From Bacillus sp. AZ43 (GTDB lineage: Bacteria > Actinomycetota > Actinomycetes > Mycobacteriales > Geodermatophilaceae): a stretch of 64,000 bases of DNA. The notes under the pieces are model-generated. The model saw only the letters and a program-made list of their open reading frames with translations, did not search any database and was not told where the DNA came from. Below are positions 55,590 through 63,979 of this stretch, piece after piece; within the stretch, counting starts at the first letter, position 1, and the number at the start of each line of letters is the position of its first letter. Location of the stretch: positions 1 to 64,000 of the forward strand of contig SPQJ01000004.1 in NCBI GenBank assembly GCA_004570425.1, in the 5' to 3' direction. Both the position numbers and the translations under genes were made by a program.

Positions 55590-56111
55590 GTGACCTGCCC
55601 GTCCCTGCTGCGCCGCCGGCCAGAGGCCACCGAGACCGGTGCCCTGCCCGAGCCGCAGCACACCCTGGGCGAGGCCGCGCACGCCGTCTCCGAACGCGTC
55701 CGCCGCGACGACACGCTCGGCCAGTTCGCCCGCTTCGTCCTGGTCGGCGGCTCGTCGACGGGGCTGTACGCGCTGATCTTCCTGGGCCTGGAGGGCCTCG
55801 GGTACCTCGCGGCGCACGTGGTGGCCACCGTGCTGTCGTCGATCACGGCCAACGAGATGCACCGCCGGCTCACCTTCCGGGCCGAGGAGCGCGTCGGCTG
55901 GCTGGCCGCGCAGCTCGAGGCGGGCGGGGTGTCCTTGTTCGGCCTCGTCGCCACGAGCGTCGCCCTCGGCTGGCTCGACGCCACCGTCGGGTCGGCGCAC
56001 CCGTTCCTGCAGATCACGCTCGTGGCCGCCGTCACCGGCTTCATCGGGCTGATCCGCTTCATCGCGCTGCGCTGGATCTTCCGCCCGACGGAGGCCGTCC
56101 CCTCTCGGTAG
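55590..56111 (+). CDS. GtrA-family membrane protein
   Basis: The 173-residue protein has four membrane helices with the GtrA pattern: ARFVLVGGSSTGLYALIFLGL, then ANEMHRRLTFRAEERVGWLA and a late GFIGLIRFIALRWIFRP. GtrA-like proteins help export or flip lipid-linked sugars for cell-wall or surface glycan synthesis. GTG 55590 has GAGAGGA 7 nt upstream. The region between it and the Rieske gene lacks other genes. Confidence 0.88.
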   Translation: MTCPSLLRRRPEATETGALPEPQHTLGEAAHAVSERVRRDDTLGQFARFVLVGGSSTGLYALIFLGLEGLGYLAAHVVATVLSSITANEMHRRLTFRAEERVGWLAAQLEAGGVSLFGLVATSVALGWLDATVGSAHPFLQITLVAAVTGFIGLIRFIALRWIFRPTEAVPSR

Positions 56112-56114
56112 CGT
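56109..56114 (+). promoter_or_regulatory. Putative leaderless -10 element (TAGCGT)
   Basis: TAGCGT ends 7 nt before ATG 56122, overlapping the GtrA stop codon. This favours ATG 56122 over GTG 56113. Confidence 0.45.
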
Positions 56115-56121
56115 GAGCGGG

Positions 56122-57609
56122 ATGACCGAGCCGACGGCTCCCGGTCCCTCCCCCTGGGCGGGCCGCGCCCGGATCGCCGGCCGCTGGGCCGGGCGGGTGC
56201 TGATCGCGCTCGCCGGTGCCCTGGTGGCGGTCCTCCTCTTCGGCCGGATCTCCGCACCCATCGGCCCGTTCGACGCGACCCTCGCGTTCCGGCCCACCGG
56301 CGGCGGCGCCTCGGTCGCCGTCCCGCCGCTGGGGTCGCTCACCGTCGACGTCTACGACGGCCCGCTGCGCCTGGACGTCGCCCTGCAGAGCGTCGACCAG
56401 CAACGCGCCCAGGCGCTGGCGAGCGACCCGGTCCGGCTGGCCGGCGTCGTCGACCAGGTGACCGACGACCTGCGGTCGGCCGCGGTCCGGCTGGTCTGGA
56501 CGACGGCCGGGCTGGCCCTGGCCGGAGCCACCCTGGCCAGCCTGCTCGTGACGCGCCGCCGGCGGGAGGCGGCGATGGCGGCCGGCATCACCACGGTCCT
56601 CCTGGTCGGGACCGGCGGGCTGGGCGTGGCGACCTGGCGCCCCGAGGCGCTCTCCCAGCCGACCTACACCGGCCTCCTGATCAATGCCCAGAGCCTGATC
56701 GGCAGCGCCGAGGACCTCGTCGCTCGGTTCGACGCCTACCGCGCCTCCCTGGAGGACCTGGTCGGCAACGTCGGCACCCTGTACTCGACGATCTCCGCGC
56801 TGCCGGCCCCCGGCGGCGACGGTGGGACGGTCGCCTTCCTGCACGTCTCCGACCTGCACCTCAACCCCGCGGGTTTCGACCTCATGGCGCAGGTGGTCGA
56901 CCAGTTCGGCGTCGACGCGGTGCTCGACACCGGCGACATCACCGACTGGGGCAGCGAGCCGGAGAACCGGCTGATCACCTCGGTGGGCGACCTCGGCGTC
57001 CCCTACGTCTACATCCGGGGCAACCACGACTCCGCGGTCACCGCCGGCCTGGTCGCCGCCCAGCCCAACGCGACCGTCCTCGACGACTCGACCGTCACCG
57101 TGGCCGGGATCGAGATCGCCGGGACCCCCGACCCCCGGTTCACCCCCGACAAGAGCACCGGCGACGACGACGCCGGGGACGAGGTGCTGTTCGACTCCGG
57201 CGAGGAACTCCTCGAGGTCGTCCAGGAGCTGCCCGAGCCGCCGCCGATCACGCTGGTCCACGACCCGAAGCAGGCCCGGCCGCTCGACGGCGACGTCCCG
57301 CTGGTGCTGGCCGGGCACACCCACGAGCGCCGGGTGGGCCGCTTCGACGAGGGAACCCTGCTGATGGTGCAGGGCTCCACCGGTGGCGCCGGGCTGCGCG
57401 CCCTCGAGGGCGAGTTCCCCGAGCCGCTGACCTGCACCGTGCTGTACCTCGACGCGGAGACCGGGCGCCTGCAGGCCTACGACGAGATCACCCTCGGCGG
57501 GCTGGGCGAGACCGAGGTGACCATCCAGCGCCGGACGCCGCCGCCCGAGCCCGAGCAGGCCACCACCGGACCGGAGGATCCTGCGACGCCGGCGTCCCCG
57601 ACGGACTGA
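56122..57609 (+). CDS. Membrane-anchored metallophosphoesterase
   Basis: The 495-residue protein has two N-terminal membrane segments (about 20-38 and 127-146, with a third near 155-172) bracketing a strand-rich domain. The calcineurin-like phosphoesterase then has metal motifs VSDLHL (DxH), DTGDITD (GD), RGNHDS (GNHD), a late His in LVHDPK and LAGHTHERRV (GHTH). It should act outside the membrane on a phosphoester, target unknown. The C-terminal tail is Pro/Thr-rich. A loop before GHTH carries an acidic run (STGDDDAGDEV). Confidence 0.85.
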   Translation: MTEPTAPGPSPWAGRARIAGRWAGRVLIALAGALVAVLLFGRISAPIGPFDATLAFRPTGGGASVAVPPLGSLTVDVYDGPLRLDVALQSVDQQRAQALASDPVRLAGVVDQVTDDLRSAAVRLVWTTAGLALAGATLASLLVTRRRREAAMAAGITTVLLVGTGGLGVATWRPEALSQPTYTGLLINAQSLIGSAEDLVARFDAYRASLEDLVGNVGTLYSTISALPAPGGDGGTVAFLHVSDLHLNPAGFDLMAQVVDQFGVDAVLDTGDITDWGSEPENRLITSVGDLGVPYVYIRGNHDSAVTAGLVAAQPNATVLDDSTVTVAGIEIAGTPDPRFTPDKSTGDDDAGDEVLFDSGEELLEVVQELPEPPPITLVHDPKQARPLDGDVPLVLAGHTHERRVGRFDEGTLLMVQGSTGGAGLRALEGEFPEPLTCTVLYLDAETGRLQAYDEITLGGLGETEVTIQRRTPPPEPEQATTGPEDPATPASPTD

Positions 57610-57620
57610 CCGCCCGGCCC

Positions 57621-57626
57621 TAGGCT
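57621..57626 (+). promoter_or_regulatory. Putative leaderless -10 element (TAGGCT)
   Basis: TAGGCT ends 6 nt before ATG 57633; no Shine-Dalgarno site is present. Confidence 0.5.
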
Positions 57627-57632
57627 CGGGTC

Positions 57633-57950
57633 ATGTCGGGTTCCCGGATCGCCGCCACCCTCACGGCCGGCGCGCTGCTGCTGCCGCTGTCCGCCTGCTC
57701 CTTCACCAGCAACGGCGTGAGCTGCTCGACCAGCTCCTGCACCGTGACCCTCCAGGGCGAGGGCGCCGAGGCGGAGATCCTCGGCACCACCCTGACCTTC
57801 GGCGGCGTCCAGGACGGGCGCGCGTCGCTGCGGGTCGGCCCGGCCAGCGTGTCCTGCGGGGAGGGCGAGACGGTGACCGCCGGCCCTCTGGAGCTCGAGT
57901 GCTCCGGTGTGACCGACGATTCCGTCGAGCTCACCGCCACCCTCGGCTGA
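57633..57950 (+). CDS. Small lipoprotein with four mature Cys
   Basis: The 105-residue protein has a lipoprotein signal with lipobox LSAC and a small strand-rich domain. Four Cys follow (SCSTSSC, VSCGE, LECSG), likely two disulfides. No family is recognised. It converges with the AMIN-like lipoprotein gene 12 nt downstream. Confidence 0.75.
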   Translation: MSGSRIAATLTAGALLLPLSACSFTSNGVSCSTSSCTVTLQGEGAEAEILGTTLTFGGVQDGRASLRVGPASVSCGEGETVTAGPLELECSGVTDDSVELTATLG

Positions 57951-57962
57951 GGGCCCGCCGGC

Positions 57963-58601
57963 TCAGCCGGCGTGCGCGACCTCGACGACCACGCGGGTGG
58001 GGTCGCTGAGCGCGTAGACCCGGAACGGCAGCTTGCCGCTCGTCCCCACGAACGCGACCGAGGTGCCCTCGAACGTCGCGTCGAAGACGACCTCCTCGAC
58101 CGACGTCGTGCCACTCCCGCTGACCGGCCCGCGGCCGACCTCCTCGACGCCGGTGTCGTAGGGGTAGCCCGCGCCGGTCAGGGTCACCTGGAGCACCGCG
58201 CCCCCGGCGACGTCGACGGTCTCCCCGCTGCCCTGGGAGACCGCGGCGTCGACGTAGCGGACGTCCCAGCCCGGGGTGCCGGTGCCGCCCAGCTCCAGGA
58301 CGACGCGGTCGTAGCCGTCGTGGGCCCCGACCCGGATCTCGCCGACCGTCACGGCGGCGTCGGCGGAGGCCTCGGACGTGACCGCGTCGGTGCCGGACGG
58401 GAAGTCAGGCGCGTCGGTGCTGTCGTCGGCGGTCTCGCCGGGCGCGGTCGACCCGGTCGCCGCGTCCTCCGACGCGCCCTGCGTGGTCGCCGCCGAGGTC
58501 GCGGCCGCCTCGGAGGGTTCGCCCTCCCCGCACGCGGCCAGGAACGGCGCGGCCAGGAGGATCGAGAGGAGTGCGGTGGCGGTGCGGGAACGGGTGGTCA
58601 C
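57963..58601 (-). CDS. AMIN-like domain lipoprotein
   Basis: The 212-residue protein has a lipoprotein signal (lipobox LAAC near residue 18), an Ala/Thr/Ser/Asp-rich linker of about 60 residues, and a C-terminal strand-rich domain beginning VGEIRVGAHDGYDRVVLELGG and ending FRVYALSDPTRVVVEVAHAG. That pattern matches the AMIN-like domain of actinobacterial lipoproteins, thought to bind the cell wall. GTG 58601 has GAGGA about 10 nt upstream. Confidence 0.8.
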   Translation of the reverse strand: MTTRSRTATALLSILLAAPFLAACGEGEPSEAAATSAATTQGASEDAATGSTAPGETADDSTDAPDFPSGTDAVTSEASADAAVTVGEIRVGAHDGYDRVVLELGGTGTPGWDVRYVDAAVSQGSGETVDVAGGAVLQVTLTGAGYPYDTGVEEVGRGPVSGSGTTSVEEVVFDATFEGTSVAFVGTSGKLPFRVYALSDPTRVVVEVAHAG

Positions 58602-58686
58602 CGGCGAATCCTCGCAGGGAACGGCCCCCGCGCCGGAGTGCGCCACGGGGCCATGTATTGTTTCTCCCGCCCCCGGCGAACTACGA

Positions 58687-58759
58687 GCCCCCATCGTCTA
58701 GTGGTCCAGGACGCCGCCCTTTCAAGGCGGTAGCACGGGTTCGAACCCCGTTGGGGGCA
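58687..58759 (+). tRNA. tRNA-Glu (anticodon TTC)
   Basis: The 73-nt gene has acceptor GCCCCCA/TGGGGGC, anticodon loop CTTTCAA with TTC, T loop TTCGAAC and discriminator A. First of a three-tRNA cluster. Confidence 0.97.
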
Positions 58760-58781
58760 CGCACCACCAGCAGTACAGCAA

Positions 58782-58855
58782 GGCCCTGTAGCGCAGTTGG
58801 TTAGCGCGCCGCCCTGTCACGGCGGAGGTCGCGGGTTCGAGTCCCGTCAGGGTCG
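58782..58855 (+). tRNA. tRNA-Asp (anticodon GTC)
   Basis: The 74-nt gene has acceptor GGCCCTG/CAGGGTC, anticodon stem CCGCC/GGCGG around CTGTCAC with GTC, T loop TTCGAGT and discriminator G, as expected for Asp. Confidence 0.97.
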
Positions 58856-58878
58856 CTCTCCGGTGGAGACACCGGGAG

Positions 58879-58952
58879 GGGCAGGTAGCTCAGTCGGTAC
58901 GAGCGCTCGCCTGAAAAGCGAGAGGTCGGCGGTTCGACCCCGCCCCTGCCCA
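58879..58952 (+). tRNA. tRNA-Phe (anticodon GAA)
   Basis: The 74-nt gene has acceptor GGGCAGG/CCTGCCC, anticodon stem CTCGC/GCGAG around CTGAAAA with GAA, T loop TTCGACC and discriminator A. A terminator follows 12 nt later. Confidence 0.97.
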
Positions 58953-58964
58953 CACCCCCACGAT

Positions 58965-58991
58965 CCCCCGCCCCGGTCTTCCGGGCGGGGG
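58965..58991 (+). terminator. Terminator of the tRNA cluster
   Basis: CCCCCGCCC(C)GG pairs with CCGGGCGGGGG around TCTT with one bulged C, followed by TTTCG. It also separates the tRNAs from the converging glycosyltransferase gene. Confidence 0.75.
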
Positions 58992-59000
58992 TTTCGCGTC

Positions 59001-60080
59001 TCAGCTGCGATCCGGCCCCGCCCCGAGCTCACCGGGGACGAGGTGGACGGCGTCCTTCAGCTGGGCGTAGACGTCGGCGTGCACCCGCCGCACGGCGGCC
59101 TGCTGCTCGGCCCGCCAGACGCGGTCGGCCGGTCGCGGCATCGGCCGGGCCAGCGCCGCCCCGATCGCCGCGGCCAGGGACACCTCGTCCAGCCGGCCGT
59201 GCTCGTGGGTGCCGTACGCCACGACGTCGGACCACTGCTCGGCGTACCAGCCGCAGCTGGGCGCGACCACGCGCGTGCCGACGTCTCGGCAGACCTCCAG
59301 GTCGCGGGAGTGGCTGCCGCACGGCTCCGGCAGCACGGCGACGTGCAGCTGCTGGAGCTGGCGCACCCAGTCCCCGGACGGGTGGACGACGAGGTCGAGC
59401 TCGCCGGCCGCCGCGAGCTTGCGCACCGCGCTGCCGATCCACGGCTCGTCCGCGGCGTCGACGAGCACCCGCAGGCTGCCGCCCCCGGAGACGGCCCCGG
59501 ACAGGGCGGCACGCACGAGCGCCCCCGGGTCGGTCACGGCCGCGGAGATCCGGCCCAGGCGGAGCCCCACCACACCCCGGTCGGCGCCGAGCTCGGGGTC
59601 GGGGAGGGCCACCGTCGGGTGGGCCACCACGATCGCCGTCCGGCCGAAGCGCTCGGCGATCTCGTCGGCCGCGCCCGGGGTCAGCGTGAACACCACCTCG
59701 GCGGTCGACAGCAGCGCGGCGAGGTGCGCGTCGGTGACGGCGTCACCGGGGCACCCGCTGCCGGGCGCGCGCAGGCCGTGGACCGTCACCACGAGCGGTA
59801 TCCCCAGCCGGCGGACCGTCTCGGCCCAGCACTCACCGGCCGCGACCGCGACGTGCGCGGCGCCGGGAGCGGTGTGCAGGTGCAGCACGTCGAGGTCCCC
59901 CGCGTGCTCGGCCAGGTAGTCCACGTCCAGCCAGGGGCTGAGCTCGCCGGACGGTCCGACCCGCTCGACGTCGTGCGGCAGCACGGCGTCGACGTAGGGG
60001 TCGGCGTACGGGATCGTCGCCACGCGGACGGGGTCGCCCCGACGGGGCGACCCCTCGGTTTCTCGAGGGTCGTCGGGCAT
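59001..60080 (-). CDS. GT4-type glycosyltransferase-like protein
   Basis: The 359-residue protein has the two-Rossmann layout of GT-B enzymes: an N-terminal half with LDVLHLHTAPGAAHVAVAA and VVTVHGLRAPGSGCPG, and a C-terminal half with LRVLVDAADEPWIGS and VAVLPEPCGSHSRDLEVCRDVGTRVVAPSCGWYAEQ. The latter resembles the sugar-nucleotide region (E-x7-E) of GT4 enzymes but the second Glu is not clear, so activity is uncertain. ATG 60080 has no strong ribosome site. Confidence 0.78.
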   Translation of the reverse strand: MPDDPRETEGSPRRGDPVRVATIPYADPYVDAVLPHDVERVGPSGELSPWLDVDYLAEHAGDLDVLHLHTAPGAAHVAVAAGECWAETVRRLGIPLVVTVHGLRAPGSGCPGDAVTDAHLAALLSTAEVVFTLTPGAADEIAERFGRTAIVVAHPTVALPDPELGADRGVVGLRLGRISAAVTDPGALVRAALSGAVSGGGSLRVLVDAADEPWIGSAVRKLAAAGELDLVVHPSGDWVRQLQQLHVAVLPEPCGSHSRDLEVCRDVGTRVVAPSCGWYAEQWSDVVAYGTHEHGRLDEVSLAAAIGAALARPMPRPADRVWRAEQQAAVRRVHADVYAQLKDAVHLVPGELGAGPDRS

Positions 60081-60238
60081 CACAGGGTCGTTCGGCTCCT
60101 CGCACGGTCGAGCACTGCGGCAGCGTGGTTGCTGCTCGGCGGTCTCAGCGCCCGGCCGCGGTGTTCGAGCCGGTCGCGTCCACCCTTACCCGAGCGAACG
60201 ACCGCGAACCCGGATCCGACTCCATCGGGTGACCCGTG

Positions 60239-61927
60239 TCATCCCCGCGCCGCCGCCGCGGCTGCCCGCTGGGCGTGCACCAGCGTGATCGCCAGCGCTC
60301 CCTCGCCCACCGCGGACGCCACCCGCTTGACCGACCCCGACCGCACGTCGCCGACGGCGAACACGCCGGGGAGGCTGGTCTCGAGCATCGCCGGCGGCCG
60401 CTCCAGCGGCCAGGCCGGGGTGACGCCGTCGGCGAGCAGCTGGTTGCCGGTGAGCAGGAAGCCCCAGCGGTCGCAGGCCAGCGTGCCGGCCAGCCACTCC
60501 GTCCGCGGCTGGCTGCCGATGAGCACGAAGAGCACGCCGGGTTCCACCGTCTCGGCCCCGGTGTCGAGGTCCCGGATCGTCAGCGTCTCCAGGAAGTCCC
60601 CGCCCCGGCCGCCCACCACCTGGGCGCGGGGCCGCAGGTCGACGTTCGGCAATGCCTCCAGCTCGCGGATCAGGTAGTCCGACATGGTCTCCGCCAGCGA
60701 GGGACGGCGGATCATGATCGTCACCCGGTCGGCGTACCGGGCCAGGTGCACGGCGGCCTGCCCGGCGGAGTTCCCGCCCCCGACCACGAACACGTGCCTG
60801 CCCCGCATCGCCGGCGCCTCGCTCACGGCCGCGCCGTAGAAGACCCCGCGCCCGGTGAAGGCCTCCAGCTCCGGGACGCCCATCCGCCGCCAGCTGGCCC
60901 CGGTCGCCACGATCGCCGCCCGGGTGCGGACCGCCGCGCCGTCGCTGAGGGTCAGCCGGACGAGCCCGTCCTCGGCGGCGATCGCGTCCGCGGAGCGCAT
61001 GAAGTGGAAGGTGCTGCCGAAGGCCCACGCCTGCTGGTAGGCACTGAAGGCCAGCCGGTTGCCGCTGATGCCCGTCGGGAAGCCGGGGTAGTTGCGGATC
61101 AGCGAGCTGCTCCCCGCCTGCCCCCCGACCGCCTCGGGCTCGAGCACGAGGGTGCGCAGCCCCTCGGACGCCGCGTACACGCTGGCGCCGAGCCCGGCGG
61201 GGCCCGACCCGACCACCACGACGTCGAAGACGACGTCCGGGTCCAGCGGCGTGAGCAGGCCGAACGCGTCGGCGATCTCCAGGTCGCTGGGGTCCTCCAG
61301 CACCGGCCGCTCCGGGCGGAACCGCAGCTGGACGACGGGCAGCCGCGGTCGCTCGACCGGCAGTCCCTCCAGCATGGCCGCCCCCTCGGGGGACGACGCG
61401 TCGTAGAACCCGAGCGGGATGCGGTTGCGGGTGAACGTGTCGCGCAGGTGCTGGGCGCGCTCCGACCAGCGGTCACCGATCATGCGGACGGCTTCGAACC
61501 CGCCTCCCTGCCGCGCGGCCCACTCGTCGAGCACCTCGGTGACCGCGTGGTGGAACTCCTCGTCCCCCACCACCTCCGGGACGTAGAACCACCGGTCCAG
61601 CTGCCCGAGGGCCAGGGCCTCGAAGATCGGCCGCGCCGTGTCCCAGGCACCCCAGCGCACCACGGCCACGGCCAGCGCCTCCGGGTGGTCGCAGTGCACG
61701 GCGCGGAGCACCGCCAGGCCGTCGGGGTCCTCGCCGCCGACGCCGCCGAACAGCGCCGCGACGGGCAGCCCCCGATCTCCCAGCCGCGCCGGCAGGTCGT
61801 CGGCCCCGGAGCAGCTGACGACCGCGTAGTCGCGCCCGTACCGACGCTCCAGCTCCGCGGTCAGGGTGGCGCGCGCCTCGTCGTCCCGGGTGAGGACGAC
61901 GAGCGTCGCGCGCAGTTCGTCAGCCAT
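60239..61927 (-). CDS. Receiver-like domain fused to TrxR-like FAD/NAD(P)H oxidoreductase without CxxC
   Basis: The 562-residue protein begins with a degenerate response-regulator-like domain (about residues 6-130; LVVLTRDDEARATLTAEL, with no phosphoacceptor Asp at strand 3). A thioredoxin-reductase fold follows: VVVGSGPAGLGASVYAASEGL (FAD), GGQAGSSSLIRNYPGFP, FVVGGGNSAGQAAVHLA (NADPH) and FAVGDVRSGSVKRVASAVGEGA. The segment where TrxR has CATC reads GVFYGAAVSEAP, so disulfide reduction is impossible. A diaphorase or nitro/quinone-reducing role is conceivable; unknown. Confidence 0.85.
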   Translation of the reverse strand: MADELRATLVVLTRDDEARATLTAELERRYGRDYAVVSCSGADDLPARLGDRGLPVAALFGGVGGEDPDGLAVLRAVHCDHPEALAVAVVRWGAWDTARPIFEALALGQLDRWFYVPEVVGDEEFHHAVTEVLDEWAARQGGGFEAVRMIGDRWSERAQHLRDTFTRNRIPLGFYDASSPEGAAMLEGLPVERPRLPVVQLRFRPERPVLEDPSDLEIADAFGLLTPLDPDVVFDVVVVGSGPAGLGASVYAASEGLRTLVLEPEAVGGQAGSSSLIRNYPGFPTGISGNRLAFSAYQQAWAFGSTFHFMRSADAIAAEDGLVRLTLSDGAAVRTRAAIVATGASWRRMGVPELEAFTGRGVFYGAAVSEAPAMRGRHVFVVGGGNSAGQAAVHLARYADRVTIMIRRPSLAETMSDYLIRELEALPNVDLRPRAQVVGGRGGDFLETLTIRDLDTGAETVEPGVLFVLIGSQPRTEWLAGTLACDRWGFLLTGNQLLADGVTPAWPLERPPAMLETSLPGVFAVGDVRSGSVKRVASAVGEGALAITLVHAQRAAAAAARG

Positions 61928-62789
61928 GGCCCGGCCCCGTCGCGAGCCGCCACCCGGCGGCCCCCGTGACGCCGACGGCCCCGGCCATAGCCACGAAGAG
62001 CCAGGCCTCCGGCCCGCCCCAGTCCAGGGTGCCCGGGTACCGGGCCACCGCCAGGAGCACCAGCACGCCGAAGACCGTGTAGGCGATCGCCGCGGAGCGC
62101 AGCCGGCGCAGGTCGCCGGCCACGGCCGCCAGCGCCGTCGCCAGGCCGAAGGCGATCAGCCAGGCGGCGACCACCCGCGCGGTGAACGGCAGCATGTCCC
62201 AGGGCCACACCCGCTGCGCCGCCGCCGGGTCGAGGTAGATCAGCGTGCCCACGACCAGCAGCACGGCCGACTCGAGCGCCAGCGGCACCCGCAGCGCCCC
62301 CGGCACGGGATGGCGCGGTGGCGGGTCGTCGCCGGGCGCGCGCTCCTGGTGCACCAGCAGCACCGCCATGGCCACCGGGACGACGACGTACACCGCCAGC
62401 CAGAACCAGGCCGCGCCCTTCGCCAGCGGGTCGAGACCGCCGAAGTCGTCGTCGAAGTGCATGCGGTTGATGTGCACCAGGGTCGCCAGCAGCGTGAGGA
62501 CGACGAAGACGAAGATCGTCAGCACCGGCACGCGGCTGTGCGCCCACACGGGGTCGCGCAGGGACAGCACGACCAGGACGAAGCCCGCCGCGTAGCCGGC
62601 GCCGATGAAGGCGGCGGTCAGCGGTGGCTGGATCGTCCACGCGAAGGTCTCGTCGGTGTTCTCCGCCAGCACGTACAGCGCGCCGGTCGCCAGTGCGGTG
62701 AGCCCGGCGAAGACGCCCAGGAGCGTCCGCATGCCGGGGTGCACGGACCGGTGACCGGCCGGGGCGGGAGCCGTGGAGGACAGGGGCAC
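61920..62789 (-). CDS. Multispanning membrane protein
   Basis: The 289-residue protein has about eight hydrophobic helices from residue 25 on (LLGVFAGLTALATGALYVL, then others), with a His-containing HINRMHFDDDFGG loop. No family is recognised with confidence. GTG 62789 is preferred: GGAGG lies about 4-8 nt upstream, while ATG 62843 lacks one. It overlaps the TrxR-like gene by 8 nt, so the two are translationally coupled and may act together. Confidence 0.75.
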   Translation of the reverse strand: MPLSSTAPAPAGHRSVHPGMRTLLGVFAGLTALATGALYVLAENTDETFAWTIQPPLTAAFIGAGYAAGFVLVVLSLRDPVWAHSRVPVLTIFVFVVLTLLATLVHINRMHFDDDFGGLDPLAKGAAWFWLAVYVVVPVAMAVLLVHQERAPGDDPPPRHPVPGALRVPLALESAVLLVVGTLIYLDPAAAQRVWPWDMLPFTARVVAAWLIAFGLATALAAVAGDLRRLRSAAIAYTVFGVLVLLAVARYPGTLDWGGPEAWLFVAMAGAVGVTGAAGWRLATGPGHG

Positions 62790-62891
62790 GGGTGCCTCCC
62801 GAGCGGATCGGGCCCCCGTGCGCGGTTGTGGACCGGCGCCCATCGAACCACCACGGGCGGTGGGTGTCACCGCCTTTGCGGCCGGTCCGGG

Positions 62892-63593
62892 TCACCCCTC
62901 CCGGCTCGCGGCGCGGGCCCGGGCGTAGGCCGGGGCCCGGAACCGGGCCATGGGCCCGTCGGCCACCAGACCGGGCGGGCAGTTCCGCACCGCGTCGAAG
63001 CGCACGTCCGGGTCGAGGGCGGGCAGGGGGGCGCGCAGCACCAGCCGGGCGAAGGGGCGCCACGGGCCGTGACCGCGCGCGGCCGACAGGGTGAACCGCA
63101 GGCCCTCGGTCGCCACCCGCCCGGCCAGCGGCCGTGGCTCGGACGGCGCGTCGGCCTGCTCGCCGGACGCCGCGAGGCGGATGGTGCCGGCCGCCGAGCG
63201 GTAGCCCATGATCGAGGAGTAGCCGGCCGCCGCGTCCCGGCGCGGAACCGGGACCAGCCGGGTGAGCGGGCCCTGCCCGGCGGTGGTCAGGAGCAGGTCG
63301 ACCGGGGACTCCCCGGGGATGCGCACCGCCAGGCCGAGCAGGTCCGGCAGCGGGGCAGGCAGCCCCGTTCCGCGCGACACCCGGACGACGACCGCGTCGG
63401 TCGTCCGGGCGTCCAGCCAGGGCACGCCCCAGGACGGCGAGCTCCCGTGCCGCTCCAGCAGCGCGTCGAAGACGGCGCCGCGCGGGTGCATGGGCTTACC
63501 GCCGCGCCACCGGGCGATGGCGCCCAGCGGGCCGGCCACCAGTTCCCCGGCCGCGCGGGAGGCCGCGGCCGCGAGCCGCTCGGTGCCGTTCAC
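62892..63593 (-). CDS. Catalase-fold-like hypothetical protein
   Basis: The 233-residue protein contains KPMHPRGAVFDA and VRVSRGTGLPAPLPDLLGLAVRIPG, which resemble the short catalase-related family (SrpA-like K-x-x-H-P-x-G and R-x-S-x-G...PD-x-x-G-x-A). Heme-ligand Tyr and the distal His-Asn network are not evident, so peroxidase activity is doubtful. No signal peptide is visible. GTG 63593 is preceded by TAGGAC, near the leaderless pattern. Confidence 0.6.
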   Translation of the reverse strand: MNGTERLAAAASRAAGELVAGPLGAIARWRGGKPMHPRGAVFDALLERHGSSPSWGVPWLDARTTDAVVVRVSRGTGLPAPLPDLLGLAVRIPGESPVDLLLTTAGQGPLTRLVPVPRRDAAAGYSSIMGYRSAAGTIRLAASGEQADAPSEPRPLAGRVATEGLRFTLSAARGHGPWRPFARLVLRAPLPALDPDVRFDAVRNCPPGLVADGPMARFRAPAYARARAASREG

Positions 63594-63757
63594 CTCGCCG
63601 TCCTACCCGTCGACCGGGACGCGACACGGGGAGCTGTGGGATGGCAGCATCTGCCCAGGTCATAGACCCGTCAAGCGGCCACTTGTGCGCAACCTCGGCG
63701 CGATCTTCGGTGACATCTGCCGGGGCGGGTCGCATGACACGGACCGTTCCCCCGCCC

Positions 63758-63763
63758 TACGTT
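63758..63763 (+). promoter_or_regulatory. Putative leaderless -10 element (TACGTT)
   Basis: TACGTT ends 6 nt before ATG 63770, matching the leaderless pattern elsewhere in the window. Confidence 0.45.
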
Positions 63764-63769
63764 GGCGGC

Positions 63770-63931
63770 ATGCTCTCCACGCTCCTGATCGTCGGTGGGG
63801 TCCTCGTCGGCCTGTTCGTGCTGCTCGCCGTCATCGTGGGGCTGAGCGCCCGGCCGCAGACCGTGGTGCGCCCCCACCCGGACGCGTGGTCCCCCGCCCC
63901 CAGCACCGGCGAGTTCCCGGCGGTCCGCTGA
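63770..63931 (+). CDS. Small single-pass membrane protein
   Basis: The 53-residue protein has one helix (about residues 4-26, LLIVGGVLVGLFVLLAVIVGL) and a Pro-rich tail ending in GEFPAVR. No family recognised. Its position behind a leaderless promoter-like box and before a strong hairpin supports it as a real gene. Confidence 0.6.
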   Translation: MLSTLLIVGGVLVGLFVLLAVIVGLSARPQTVVRPHPDAWSPAPSTGEFPAVR

Positions 63932-63944
63932 CCTAGAGCCCCGG

Positions 63945-63979
63945 CGTCCCGGCGGCTGCGAGGGCGCGCCGCCGGGACG
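63945..63979 (+). terminator. Terminator hairpin at window end
   Basis: CGTCCCGGCGG and CCGCCGGGACG form a perfect 11-bp stem with a 13-nt loop, 13 nt after the small membrane gene. Confidence 0.7.
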
